In this document: piece after piece, positions 10,095 through 19,560 of the stretch
Position numbering within the stretch: the stretch's first letter is position 1
Layout: every line of letters starts with the position of its first letter
NCBI RefSeq assembly: GCF_001641265.1
Contig: NW_020167534.1
Coordinates: 930,001-994,000 of the forward strand
DNA length: 64,000 nucleotides
Reading direction: 5' to 3'
DNA from: Pseudogymnoascus destructans
Taxonomy: Eukaryota > Ascomycota > Leotiomycetes > Thelebolales > Thelebolaceae
Position numbers and translations under genes: made by a program
The notes under the pieces: generated by a model
The model's input: only the letters and a program-made list of their open reading frames with translations
The model's database searches: none
Told to the model about the DNA's origin: nothing

Positions 10095-10766
10095 GCCAGG
10101 CTCTGTTTCGATGGCTACTATTAGACGCACACCTGTCAGCTCACCTGCGATCGAACTTTCAATAGCAAAGAGGCGTTACAGCAGCACCTGCGGGATTCAC
10201 CAGCGCATTCCTGGTCCATCAACTGTGAGGCTTGCGATCGGTCCTTCGGGAACGAGCAGGCGTTACAGCAGCACCTAAGCGACTCTCCTGTTCACGCTCC
10301 ATCCTTTGACTGTGATGACTGCGATCGATCATTCAATGATGAAGAGGCGCTGCAACAGCACCTACGGGATTCACCAGCGCATTCCTGGTCCTTTAACTGT
10401 GAAACCTGCGATCGTCACTACGGCAGCGAGGAAGCTCTACAGCTGCATCTGCGAGACTCTCACATTCACCAACAGGATACGGAGACCCCCTTAGATGCCT
10501 TTTTCCGCTCTTTCCCAATGTTTGATTATGACCGTTCTCTCCCCCCCGCTACTTCATATGCCAAGTTGCAGAGACACGAAGGATGGCGCCGTGGGAATGC
10601 CGCGTCGGAAGATGCGTGGGACAGATACCAAGGTGCGCTGCAAAACGAACTGCATATGTGGTATGGTGCAGAAAGCGATTTAACTGCGTGGCATGCGCGT
10701 TGTCGCGACTGTAGACATGTCGTAAAACAGCTATACTGTCGACGTTGCTTGCATAGACGAATGTGA
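10095..10766 (+). pseudogene. C2H2 zinc-finger repeat protein lacking a start codon
   Basis: An open frame of 224 codons with no ATG before codon 142. It encodes four C2H2-like fingers of the form CDDCDRSF-x(n)-ALQQHLRDSPAH, each about 30 residues, spaced evenly (cysteine pairs near 10146, 10233, 10320 and 10404). A C-terminal domain follows (FFRSFPMFDYDRSLPPATSY, LQRHEGWRRG, MWYGAESDLTAWHARC) that I recognise from a dispersed family of fungal C2H2 proteins whose function is unknown. The usual C-terminal extension is missing. Either the first exon is unrecognised or the 5' end is deleted. I favour a truncated family member, given the surrounding relics. Confidence 0.6.
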
Positions 10767-11285
10767 ACTGGGCCAGGCCAGAGCTCTCGCCGAGAAGGGA
10801 TCTATATTCGGCATCGCCCCTATCCTATAATTCCGCGGATCCAACATAACCATGCGATGCGGCACTTTGAGGGCATTTACGGTATTACTGTGGAGCTTCG
10901 CCGAATGGTTTTCTTGCCATTAGTCATATATCTGCTTGAAAATCTTGAAAATCGGAAGGGATATAAAAGCTTGAATGAAAATCGCTGGCCTCATGACCGG
11001 TGGCTCGGCGGCGAAGTGGGCGGCCGGAGGGGCAGGAGCAAGTTGGGTCCGTCGCTCCGGTTATTCCCGTCACCATGAGAACGGCGGTTTGGGAGATAGA
11101 TAGGGGCATAAACGGGCGGTTTTTTATGGAGGGATGGGGGTGTTTGGTATCGTGTTATAAGGCGGAGAGTACTATTTAATTAGTTGAGGAGATATATCGT
11201 TTTTTTGCTATTGTTGAGTCTTGATCGTAGATATTTAAATATACCAAAGTTCGTGGCCGCCGCAAACGACCACAATTAGGTAAGC

Positions 11286-11298
11286 CGGAGTAACTCGG
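11286..11298 (+). promoter_or_regulatory. CGG-N7-CGG, candidate alternative-oxidase induction motif
   Basis: CGG at 11286-11288, seven bases AGTAACT, then CGG at 11296-11298, about 340 bases before the AOX start. In Neurospora the zinc-cluster factors AOD2 and AOD5 activate aod-1 through two CGG triplets spaced by seven bases, so position and spacing fit. One such site can also arise by chance. Confidence 0.5.
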
Positions 11299-11498
11299 GA
11301 TCCAGCGACTCCCAAGCCTCCTAAAGCCTCTAATGACTCGGCGTCTACTATTCCCGTAGAAAATAGCAATATTTTATTCGGAGAATCTGACTCAGAGGTA
11401 GTGCACTGCCAATGCAATTGCCTCCTATTCGGGTACCTTGCGCCCCCTGTCCCAATCGCGTCAATTTGGTCTCAGCCCTGCCGCTGTCGGTATTTTGA

Positions 11499-11506
11499 TA
11501 TATAAG
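11499..11506 (+). promoter_or_regulatory. TATA box of AOX
   Basis: TATATAAG about 130 bases upstream of the proposed ATG at 11638, in an otherwise T/C-rich promoter. Confidence 0.45.
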
Positions 11507-11637
11507 ACCCTGGTCTCAGCTTCTTGAGCCTCATGTAGGTTCTATATTGCCACCATTCTTCAAGTCTTTACACCTTTACATGTTCACTTCACTACTATAC
11601 TGCTAGTTGATACTACTACTCCACACACACGTACGTC

Positions 11638-12857
11638 ATGTCAACAAACATGATCGCGGCGCGAGCGCCCATGCTCGCAGCCCACGGGGCTATGCTCCCC
11701 AAGATGTCCATGGCAGTATCAAGACTCTGCCTCACGCCAATCTACAACATCAACGGGCGCAGCCCCCAGCAGTCCCGCCACCTGAGTCTCGCAGCAAGAC
11801 CAGGCAGAACAACCCCGCACCACGCCGCCCGGCCAAGCCTGCAGCAACAACCCCTCTCAAAGAGGCAATTCAGCACCACTACCCCGCCACAGCTCGAGGA
11901 GAAATACTTCCCAGAGCCAAAACACCACCTCATCCGCACTACGCGCCCAGCATGGGAGCACCCAGGGTAAGCCCCCTCGACCCCCCAGCTCACGTGACGA
12001 CTCATAACCTCCTCCCCAGATTCACAGAGGAGCAAATGACGACCAATATCCGCTTCGAGCACCGCAACCCTGAAGACATGTCGGACCGCTTCGCGCTCTT
12101 CCTCATGCGCATGCTGCGCAAAGGCACCGACATCGCCACGGGCTACTCGCACAACGTAACCAGCGCCGCCACCGCCTCTGATCCCACAGCCTTGGAATCC
12201 ACGAAGCCTTACAAGATGTCTGAGCGCAAATGGCTGATCCGCTTCCTCTTCCTTGAGTCCGTGGCGGGTGTCCCCGGGATGGTGGCGGGGATGCTGAGAC
12301 ATCTGAGCAGTTTGAGGAGGATGCAGAGGGATAACGGGTGGATCGAGACGTTGCTAGAGGAGGCGTACAATGAGCGCATGCACCTCTTGACGTTCTTGAA
12401 GATGGCGGAGCCGGGGTGGTTTATGAGGTTGATGTGTCTTGGTGCGCAGGGTGTTTTCTTCAACTCCATGTTCGTGGCGTACCTTATCAGTCCCCGCACC
12501 GCGCACAGGTTTGTTGGGTACCTCGAGGAAGAGGCAGTACTGACGTACTCGCTTGTGCTTGCCGACTTGGAGGCAGGGAAACTGCCGAAGTGGGAGGGCT
12601 TGCAGGCGCCTGATATTGCGATCGAGTACTGGAAGATGCCGGAGGGGAAGCGGACGGTGAAGGACCTCATCTTGTATGTGCGCGCCGACGAGGCGAAGCA
12701 CAGGGAGGTGAACCACACGCTGGGAAATCTGAAGCAGGAGGAGGATCCGAATCCATTTGTGAGCACGTATTTTGATGCCGGGAAGCCGCATCCGGGGAAG
12801 GGGATTAAGAATGGAGAATACAAGGGGACGGGGTGGGAGAGGAATGAGGTTATTTGA
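11638..12857 (+). CDS. AOX: Mitochondrial alternative oxidase
   Basis: Two exons, 11638-11966 and 12020-12857, with a 53-base GTAAGC...CCCCAG intron, give 388 residues. The protein is a diiron ubiquinol oxidase of the inner mitochondrial membrane. It passes electrons from ubiquinol straight to oxygen, bypassing complexes III and IV. The N-terminus (about 80 residues) is Arg/Ser/Ala-rich with RQFSTTT, a mitochondrial presequence. All iron ligands are present: E in LFLESVAGVPG (near 188), E and H in NERMHL (near 228-231), E in LEEEAV (near 278) and E/H in ADEAKH (near 334-337). The start at 11638 is chosen because the other open frame in exon 1, starting at 11607, gives no presequence-like protein. 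An upstream CGG-N7-CGG suggests inducible control. Confidence 0.95.
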
Positions 12858-13226
12858 GGGAGGTTTCTTCATCATTTGATTTGATTTTTTTATGGGGTGT
12901 TATTTGGGCGTTTCAGGAAGGCTGAGTGATGGGTAAATGGGATATTGTCCCCAAATCTCCTCTCTATAGGAGTTTACATGGTTTCATTTTCAACGGCGTT
13001 CGTTTCCATCTTTACAAAAAGAAAGACTGTGTATTCACATTGCGCCGAAGACGGGTATAGGGGCTATAGATAGACTATAGAGGTTTGTGGACGCAAGCCA
13101 ACTTCATAATTCCAACCTTTTATACGGCTTCGTTAGTCTACCACTGACAAAGACTTTAGCTAACGGAGGTCAGTGTTGCCAATAGTATATTGGTCTTGGC
13201 AGTATATTGCAATATATATTGCAATA
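12858..13226. other. AOX 3' flank and left arm of an AT-rich inverted repeat
   Basis: AOX 3' flanking sequence with T-runs, then an AT-rich stretch whose segment 13192-13222 (GGTCTTGGCAGTATATTGC...) is complementary to 15548-15577 beyond the Fot1 element. No gene. Confidence 0.5.
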
Positions 13227-13324
13227 ACGTGGTTGTACACCGAGTCGTGAATGTCGCCGAGTCGTGAACTTTTCCCTACTTAGCTACCTACGAACTTCAA
13301 CACGCGTTTCCTCCACAACTACCA

Positions 13325-15374
13325 ATGGAAATCCAAACCCAAGAAGCGCGAATTATTCTAGCTATTGAGGCTCTTCAAACATGTAAATCGCTTAATCGCA
13401 GGTCTGCATCAATACTATATAAAGTGCCTTATTCTACGCTTACTGATAGAATGGCCGGCCGACCTTCTCGACGCGAAACCAAATCCAATAGTCTTAAATT
13501 GACTGAGCTAGAAGAGGAAGTGATTATTCGAAATATATTGGATATGGATGCAAGAGGATTTGCGCCTCGGCCTGCTAGTGTGGAGGATATGGCAAATTAT
13601 ATCCTTGAATCGCGTGGGGGAAAGCACGTTGGGACGCGGTGGGCATATCGATTTATACAACACCGCCCCGAGTTAAAGACGCGTTTTAATCGCGTTTATG
13701 ACTTTCAAAGAGCCTTGTGCGAAGATCCTGAGCTTATTGGAGCGTGGTTTCAACTTGTGCAGAACATGAGAGCAAAGTACGGCATCCAAGACTGCGATTT
13801 CTACAACTTTGACGAGACGGGCTTCATGATGGGCGTTATTAGCTCAGCTTTAGTTGTTACGCGCGCCGATCGACGTGGCAGAGGCAAGGCAGTTCAGCCT
13901 GGCAATCGGGAATGGGCTACAGCAATTGTTTGTGTGAATGCTGAAGGCGGGAGTATCCCTCCGTTTTTAGTAGTTCAATGTTACGACGGAACAAGAAGGC
14001 TGGCCAACTACAGGACAGGAAGGAGGGAGGTCGCATGAGACCGGCCCTGGTACCTGGAGGGGCAGCGGGGAATAGTAGTTCCGAAAGTATCACGTGACGG
14101 ACTCGCAGGATGATGAGAAGAATCCTAAGAGTCCAGGACTCCGAGGACTCGAGTGAGTTCCCAGGAGTCCACTAGGCACGACGCCACTATATAAGTAGAT
14201 AGTATTTCCTTAGATAGGAGCTTCGTGCTCAACTCAATACAGTATTTGTTATATACTAGTAACGTGTTACTTGAAGCCTTTGTGTCTGATCCCCTGCCTC
14301 CTCTGATAAGTAAACCTTTACGCAAGAGAACCTCTGTGTCTTCTATCGTTTAGAAGTCAGCGTTACATTCAAGGGAAATGTCACCTTTCAAGTTGGTATA
14401 CTGAAGGCGGCCTTCCTCACAATTGGGTAATTAAACCAACAAGCAATGGATGGACCAACAACGAGACAGGTCTAGAATGGCTTCATCACTTCGATAAACA
14501 TACTTGCAGTCGTACAAAAGGACCATATCGGATGTTGGTTTTAGACGGGCATGAAAGTCACGAATCAGCTGCGTTTCAGGAATATTGCAAAGCAAACAAC
14601 ATCATAACTCTCTGTCTACCTCCTCACTCATCTCACCTAACTCAGCCACTTGATGTTGGGTGCTTTAGTGTTCTTAAACGCATGTATGGGCGTCAAATTG
14701 AGACCTTTATTAAGGCTCATATAAACCATATTACAAAGGTTGAGTTTTTTATAGCTTTCCACGCAGCTTATAACCAGTCAATAACAACTCAAAACGCCAA
14801 AGCTGGATTTCGCGGAGCTGGTTTAGTGCCCTTTGATCCGCAAGTAATCATTTCAAAGCTAGATGTCAAGTTGCGGACTCCTACACCTACAGGACCCCCC
14901 TCTATAGACGCTGATCCTTGGGTTTCTCAAACGCCTCGCAACCCAATAGATGCTCTCTCACAGACTACTCTAGTTAAAAATCGCATTGCACGGCACCAAG
15001 GAAGCTCGCCAACCCCCATTTTTGCTACTGTTACTGCATTAGCTAAAGGGACAGAGATTTTGGCACATGAAATGACTTTATTGTCAGCTGAAGTCCGCAC
15101 CCTTCGAGCAGCAAATGAAGCTCTTAGCAAACGCCGGAGGGCTAAAAAGTCTCGTGTCCGTCAAGGGTGTGCACTTTCTGTAGGGGATGCACATGATGAT
15201 TTGTCCCAAAGGGCAGTTATGGAGCAAATAAATCGCGAGAAGCGCTCTGGAGGGGTTGGTAGGAATGAGGGGCAACCAGGTGTACGACATTGTGGCACTT
15301 GCGGGGGGGCTGGCCATAATGCACGAACTTGTCAGGAGGTCATAGAAGTACTTAGCTCATCAGATTCTGAATAG
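13325..15374 (+). pseudogene. Fot1/pogo transposase (DDE_1), interrupted by a solo LTR
   Basis: Coding runs 13325-13978 and 14373-15374, and across the LTR the two halves are in one frame with no stop (551 residues). The N-terminal half has the CENP-B/pogo helix-turn-helix (LYKVPYSTLTDRMAGR; GGKHVGTRWAYRF). The catalytic DDD triad is seen as FDETGFM, LVLDGHESH and QPLDVGCF. The C-terminus ends in a basic stretch (SKRRRAKKSR) and a CCHC zinc knuckle, CGTCGGAGHNARTC. The enzyme would cut at its terminal repeats and insert at TA. The copy is inactive only because of the LTR, so it was probably competent when the LTR arrived. As it stands the protein stops at 14038 after a short LTR-encoded tail. 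Confidence 0.9.
13979..14367 (+). mobile_element. Solo LTR inserted in the Fot1 transposase
   Basis: A 389-bp sequence beginning TGTTAC and ending GTTACA lies between perfect 5-bp duplications TTCAA (13974-13978 and 14368-14372). It has a TATATAAG box near 14190. TG...CA ends and a 5-bp duplication are the marks of a retrovirus-like LTR left after LTR-LTR recombination. Confidence 0.9.
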
Positions 15375-15643
15375 TTTTAGTTTTAATACATGTTGTGGTT
15401 GTTTAATTATACCTTACAGTGGTGGGTATAAAAAAGTTTCACGACTCGGTGACATTCACGACTCAGTGTACAACCACGTTATGGGCCTTGGCAATACAAT
15501 ATGGCCTTGTGCCATATGACTGTAATACAATACGGCAATATCATATGGCAATATATAGCAATATATTGCCAAGACCTATATGACTAATTATTACACACGT
15601 GATAGTAAATGATGATGAGAATAAGTATGTCACCTATAATATA

Positions 15644-17705
15644 ACGTGCATGTATAACGAAAGTGCCAAAATATCGCGACTACCCCATAAGAATTGCGAT
15701 AAATCCACCACAACAATATAAATTAATTAAAACTACTCGGAGTCCTCTTCCTCAGACGTGTCTATTACAATCTGACAAGTCCGCGCATTGTGTCCAGTCT
15801 CACCACACTTGCCACAGCGACGTGCTGTAAGGACACAGGGCACCCAGCTCACAGTAATAGCATATGGGAGTGCGAGTCGGAGGCTAAACGGATGCTATCC
15901 TATAGGTCTACTACAAAGGATACAAAAAAAATGATGAGGAACCCTGTTGGGTCAATCCCCTTAAGTACCTGAAATGGGTCCGACTCGGCTAACCTGCCCT
16001 AACTCTCCCCACATGACCATAACCTGTCCGACTCAGATCCCTTCCGTCACTGAGGGCGGAGGCATCCTTACACGTGCATTGGTTTCTTCCCTTGGCTTCC
16101 GACCACTACTTGCCCTTATTTCTTGCTCTACTTGCTGCACAACGTCCCTCTCGTCCTGTAGCTCCTGTGCTACCTGTTGACTAAGTGATCCTCCTTGCTG
16201 TAGTCGTGTTTTTTTTGCTCTTCGGCGCTTGCTTAGCACTTCATCTGTTGCAGGTTTTGGTTCTCTGCTTTTAACAATGGTACTTGATGCATTATTTGCG
16301 ATGCACCCTTTGTAAACTGGTCAACAGCTGCATAGATTGAGGTTGGAGAGCCATTTTGATGATGCGCAATTCGGTTTTTAATGAAAGTAGACTGTGATAC
16401 AGCTTCAGTTGGGTTATTTGGTGTCTGAGAAACCCATGGTTGAGAGGTGCTTAGGCGAGAGGTTGGAGGTGTTAGCGTCTTAAACCTAAGGTCAAGTGTA
16501 GATATTACACTCTCAGGGCTAAATGGAAGAAGCCCAGCTTACTCCAACCTTGAGCGAAGCGAAAAGTTTGGTCACAACGATTAAATGTAGCGTGGAAGGC
16601 AGGAAAGAAGTCAATAATATGAGCCCGTATCATATCTTCAATTTGCCGACCATAAGCTCTCTTTAATGGGCCAAAACAACCAACATCAAGTGGTTGGAGT
16701 ATATGGAAAGAGTGGGCAGGCATATAAAGCATAATAATGTTGTGTTCTTTGCAGTACTCCTCAAACTTGTCTAAGTGGTGGCTCTCATGACCATCAAGGA
16801 CTAACAAGCGATAACCACCAACAGTCTGGGGCTTTGTGTGCTTCTCAAAATGCTAAATCCAATCCATACCTCTCTCGTTTGTAGTACAGCCATTTGCAGT
16901 AACAGCAATTACCCAATCTGCTAGAAATCCGCTATTCTCATACCAAGATGCAAGGTGGTTTTTACATGCCACAATAAGAAATGGCGGCACTGCCCAACCT
17001 TGAGAACTAACGCCTTGGATTACTGTAACCCATTCCCGATTGCCAGGTTGCACCTTTTTTGCCTTTGCCCGCCCGTCTGAGCTCGTTATACCATTGCAGT
17101 TGAGATGACGCCTATCATAAACCCAGTCTCATCAAAGTTGTAGATATCTGCATTGTTGATGCCGTACTTTAGAATTGTGTTCCATACAAGCTTAAACAGC
17201 CATGAATGACCTCTGGATCTTCGCACTTAGCCCTCTGGTAGTCATATTTTCACTAGAAGTGTGTCCGGAGCTCTTTATGGCACTTAACAAAGTTTAAAGC
17301 CTAATGTGACCCGACGCGTGGCGCGTGGCGTGTTGCAAGTAGTCGATTTGCCATATCTTCAACAATAGACAACTGAGGAGGAAGCTAATTCAAGTATATA
17401 CTGAACAAGAACTGATTCCTTTAGGTTACTTAATTTCTGTATGTTGGCTTGGATATTGCGTTGTGAAGGTATGCCTTGTAAACGGTGACGTAGCTTGCAG
17501 TGGTCTACAGAATAGATCCTAGCTGCAACTCGAAGGCACAAATTTGGGTTGCTTTGCATAGCTTGGATAGCTAGCACTAATTTGCTTTCATCATTTTTAT
17601 GGCGCATGTTTTGTTGTGGAGGAATTTAACATTTAGTTGGGGGGGTTGGTCACCGCATGATTTTGGCACTTTCACTTGTTTGGCACTTTCGTTATACATG
17701 CACAT
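15644..17705 (-). mobile_element. Second Fot1/pogo-type element, decayed, opposite orientation
   Basis: Terminal inverted repeats A(C/T)GTGCATGTATAACGAAAG... of about 26 bp are found at 15644 onward and ending at 17705, flanked by TA on both sides (15642-15643 and 17706-17707). The repeats carry doubled GAAAGTGCCAAA, analogous to the doubled motif in the first element but of different sequence, so this is a distinct subfamily. The element is 2,062 bp long. Confidence 0.85.
15733..17607 (-). pseudogene. Fot1/pogo transposase, multiply broken
   Basis: On the minus strand, fragments occur in order: N-terminus 17607-17359 (AARIYSVDHCKLRHRL helix-turn-helix), NFDETGFM near 17130, GNREWVTVIQG (from 17053), LVLDGHESHH and QPLDVGCFGPLK (16807-16505), a basic KRRRAKKTR segment (16239) and a C-terminal zinc knuckle CGKCGETGHNARTC ending with TAG at 15735-15733. 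Frameshifts and stops separate them. About 200 bases between 15830 and 16035 match neither copy and are probably a small insertion. It is related to, but clearly diverged from, the transposase at 13325-15374. Confidence 0.85.
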
Positions 17706-17757
17706 TAGGGGTATTTGAAAACTCTGCTTTAATAGTACTATTAACAATTCAACGTCA

Positions 17758-18013
17758 ATGCCTTTAACAAATGCAGAGTCAAACGCCTTGTCACTCATTA
17801 ATAGCGATGTTTTTCAAGACGATACTGAATTGTCACTCTCCTCGCAACTAGATTCTAATAGTACTATAGTACTGTCAGTTACATCAAAATCAGGGCGTCA
17901 TAAACGAACTTCATGGATTTGGCAACATGATAGGAATCCTTTAGCAACATACCAACAAAATGGTCACTTAATGTGGCAATGTTCATATTATACAAAGCAG
18001 TATAGAGAATCAG
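17758..18013 (+). pseudogene. hAT-type transposase N-terminus (BED finger), cut by an LTR
   Basis: An open frame with GRHKRTSWIWQHDRNP...LMWQCSYYTKQY has the BED-type zinc-finger pattern seen at the N-terminus of fungal hAT transposases, preceded by an acidic/Ser-rich leader. It is open until the LTR border at 18014, where it ends. Its continuation is not recognisable on the far side. The assignment rests on the SWIW...W.C motif alone. Confidence 0.5.
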
Positions 18014-18411
18014 TGTAACGCTGACTTCTAAACGATAGAAGACACAGAGGTTTCTTGCGTAAGGTTGACTTGACAGAGGAGGCAGGGGATTAGACACAAA
18101 GGCTTTCCAAGTAACACGTTACAGTATTGTAAAGAATACTATATTGAGTTGAGCACGAAGCTCCTATCTAAGGAAATACTATCTACTTATATAGTGGCGT
18201 CGTGCCTCATGGGTAATCTGGATAGTTGGCGGATAGCTAGATATTCAGGATAGTTCGTGGATAGCTCAACTATCCAATATCCACTAGTTTCTGCAACTAT
18301 CCATTAGCCCCATCACATGGCAGCCTACCCCGCTTGCCCCCTGTGACTCACATGTCACGTTACTAGGCCCTGGTCCTGTAACCATGACGTCACGTTACCG
18401 TAGCCGTAACA
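18014..18411 (-). mobile_element. LTR of the same family as 13979-14367, reverse orientation
   Basis: Read on the minus strand it begins TGTTACGG and ends GCGTTACA. Its last 200 bases match the solo LTR at 13979-14367 closely, including the promoter TATATAAG and the terminal AAGTCAGCGTTACA. The first half (U3) differs strongly, so the two copies belong to different subfamilies. No 5-bp duplication flanks it (ATCAG versus CTAGG), so it may be part of a rearranged element. Confidence 0.75.
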
Positions 18412-18590
18412 CTAGGTCCTCCTCCAAAAGGCCTAGTCCCTTAGGTCTTGCTGATTAAGGAATTGCTTACTTAAGTAGGGTGATGCCCACTTAATTGTCG
18501 AGCAGGTTGCGCTGCTTACCATGTCTTCTAGTAGACACATAAAAATAGCAGACCGTATTGAAAAGAATGGCAACCTAATGTCGCCATGTT
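18412..18590 (+). other. Short stretch with a truncated reading frame
   Basis: Between two LTRs. From an ATG at 18521 a frame reads SSSRHIKIADRIEKNG...SPC and is cut at 18590 by the next LTR. The ADRIEKNG...PC pattern reminds me of a dispersed fungal Cys-rich ORF family, but it is too short to assign. Confidence 0.3.
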
Positions 18591-19526
18591 TGTCATACTG
18601 ACATTTGTTGCACTCAGTTTGCTATCAAACTCAAGAGCAAACTTAGAAATCTCCTCCTCAAACCTACAAGTCACCATACATATCTTGGCTTATCACACCA
18701 ACAACAGAAGCAATACTACTCAACGATTGCTGCAAACTCTTCTACTACATCTGTTTATGCTACATACATCACGGCATATCATTTGGACACTCATTGAACA
18801 AGTTATTAAGAAAATCTCCTCCTTAAGGGGGTGGGCCAATACTACCACATGGCATATCTCTACCAACTAGAGGCCTAGGAACATGAACGATAGCTCTAGA
18901 AGCTTCTACAACCCTCTATGATTCATTACACGTCATTGCTCCTTAGTTACCCACAAGATTGGTTAAGTTATGACATAATTTGTCTATAGGTACTCTGACC
19001 TTGGACCTCCTTTTCACTTCCTATAGGCTAGGAACCCAAGAGATGGTTCTATGGGATTCTCTTACATTCGCTACATGATTAGCAAGCTAGTTGTGGGTCG
19101 CACTTGATTTCTAATACATTTACCAAGCCTGGTTAGTCATGGAAAGTCTTGGAAAATGAGAGAACTACACTCCTTTGGCATAAATAGGATTGCCCTTTCC
19201 TTAAGAAAGGGCAAGCAGACAATACAGTAAATCGACTATCACATACTTCCACATCTTTTACAAGCTTCCAAGCATTCATCTTGTTACTCCTTGTTTCTGA
19301 AAAGTCAGTGAGGTGTTAACCTCTGACTTACCCCTGAGTTCCCAGACTCAACATTTGTTGCAACTTGTCTGAACCACTTCACTACATCATACACCTGATT
19401 GCTGCGTTGTGGAATAGTCTAAGCTACAACCCTTTGGCTCTGTTTCCTAAGACAGTGTGTTGTCTTAGTAAATTCATCCCTTCCTTGGGTGGCTAGATTC
19501 TCATATCTGGTGCACCCACCATTACA
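18591..19526 (+). mobile_element. Long terminal repeat copy A (plus orientation)
   Basis: It begins TGTCATACTGACATT and ends CACCATTACA, 936 bp. It is the inverted counterpart of 20604-21512; long blocks such as TTTGCTATCAAACTC and GAAATCTCCTCCTCAAACC are shared. Normal LTRs of one element are direct repeats, so this copy is either inverted or from a second element. Confidence 0.75.
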
Positions 19527-19560
19527 GATGACTGTGTCTGAGGCTGCTATATGTTTTGAA

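Larger units (their letters stand above)
10767..11637. other. Upstream region of the alternative oxidase gene
   Basis: No gene. The proximal part contains a TATA-like TATATAAG at 11499-11506 and a CGG-N7-CGG site at 11286-11298. Small overlapping frames (10857-11078, 10924-11109, 11235-11417) show no recognisable content. Confidence 0.5.
13227..15479 (+). mobile_element. Fot1/pogo-type DNA transposon with 40+ bp terminal inverted repeats
   Basis: The left end ACGTGGTTGTACAC(C)GAGTCGTGAA... matches the right end inverted over about 43 bases with two or three mismatches, and TA flanks both ends (13225-13226 and 15480-15481), the target duplication of this superfamily. Each terminal repeat contains two direct copies of CCGAGTCGTGAA. 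Subtracting the solo LTR and its duplication leaves about 1.86 kb, the normal Fot1 size. Confidence 0.9.
13192..15577. mobile_element. Possible small AT-rich inverted-repeat element split by Fot1
   Basis: Outside the Fot1 termini, left arm 13192-13222 and right arm 15548-15577 pair imperfectly as GGTCTTGGC(A)(G/A)TATATTGC plus further ATATATTGC. The host sequence also repeats TTGGCAATA and GGCAATATCATATGG words. If the Fot1 element and one TA are removed, a 120-130 bp palindromic, MITE-like sequence remains. This is an inference from the arms only. Confidence 0.4.

Noticed and set aside
11607..11966. Alternative frame through AOX exon 1 joined without splicing to the oxidase frame
   Set aside because: It gives no mitochondrial presequence and needs the intron to be kept; the spliced frame from 11638 gives a typical one.
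12209..12875. Long antisense frames within AOX
   Set aside because: They mirror the codon bias of the real gene and show no domain.
18586..18870. ORF at the start of LTR copy A
   Set aside because: It lies within the LTR and matches the non-coding inverted copy at 21333-21515.
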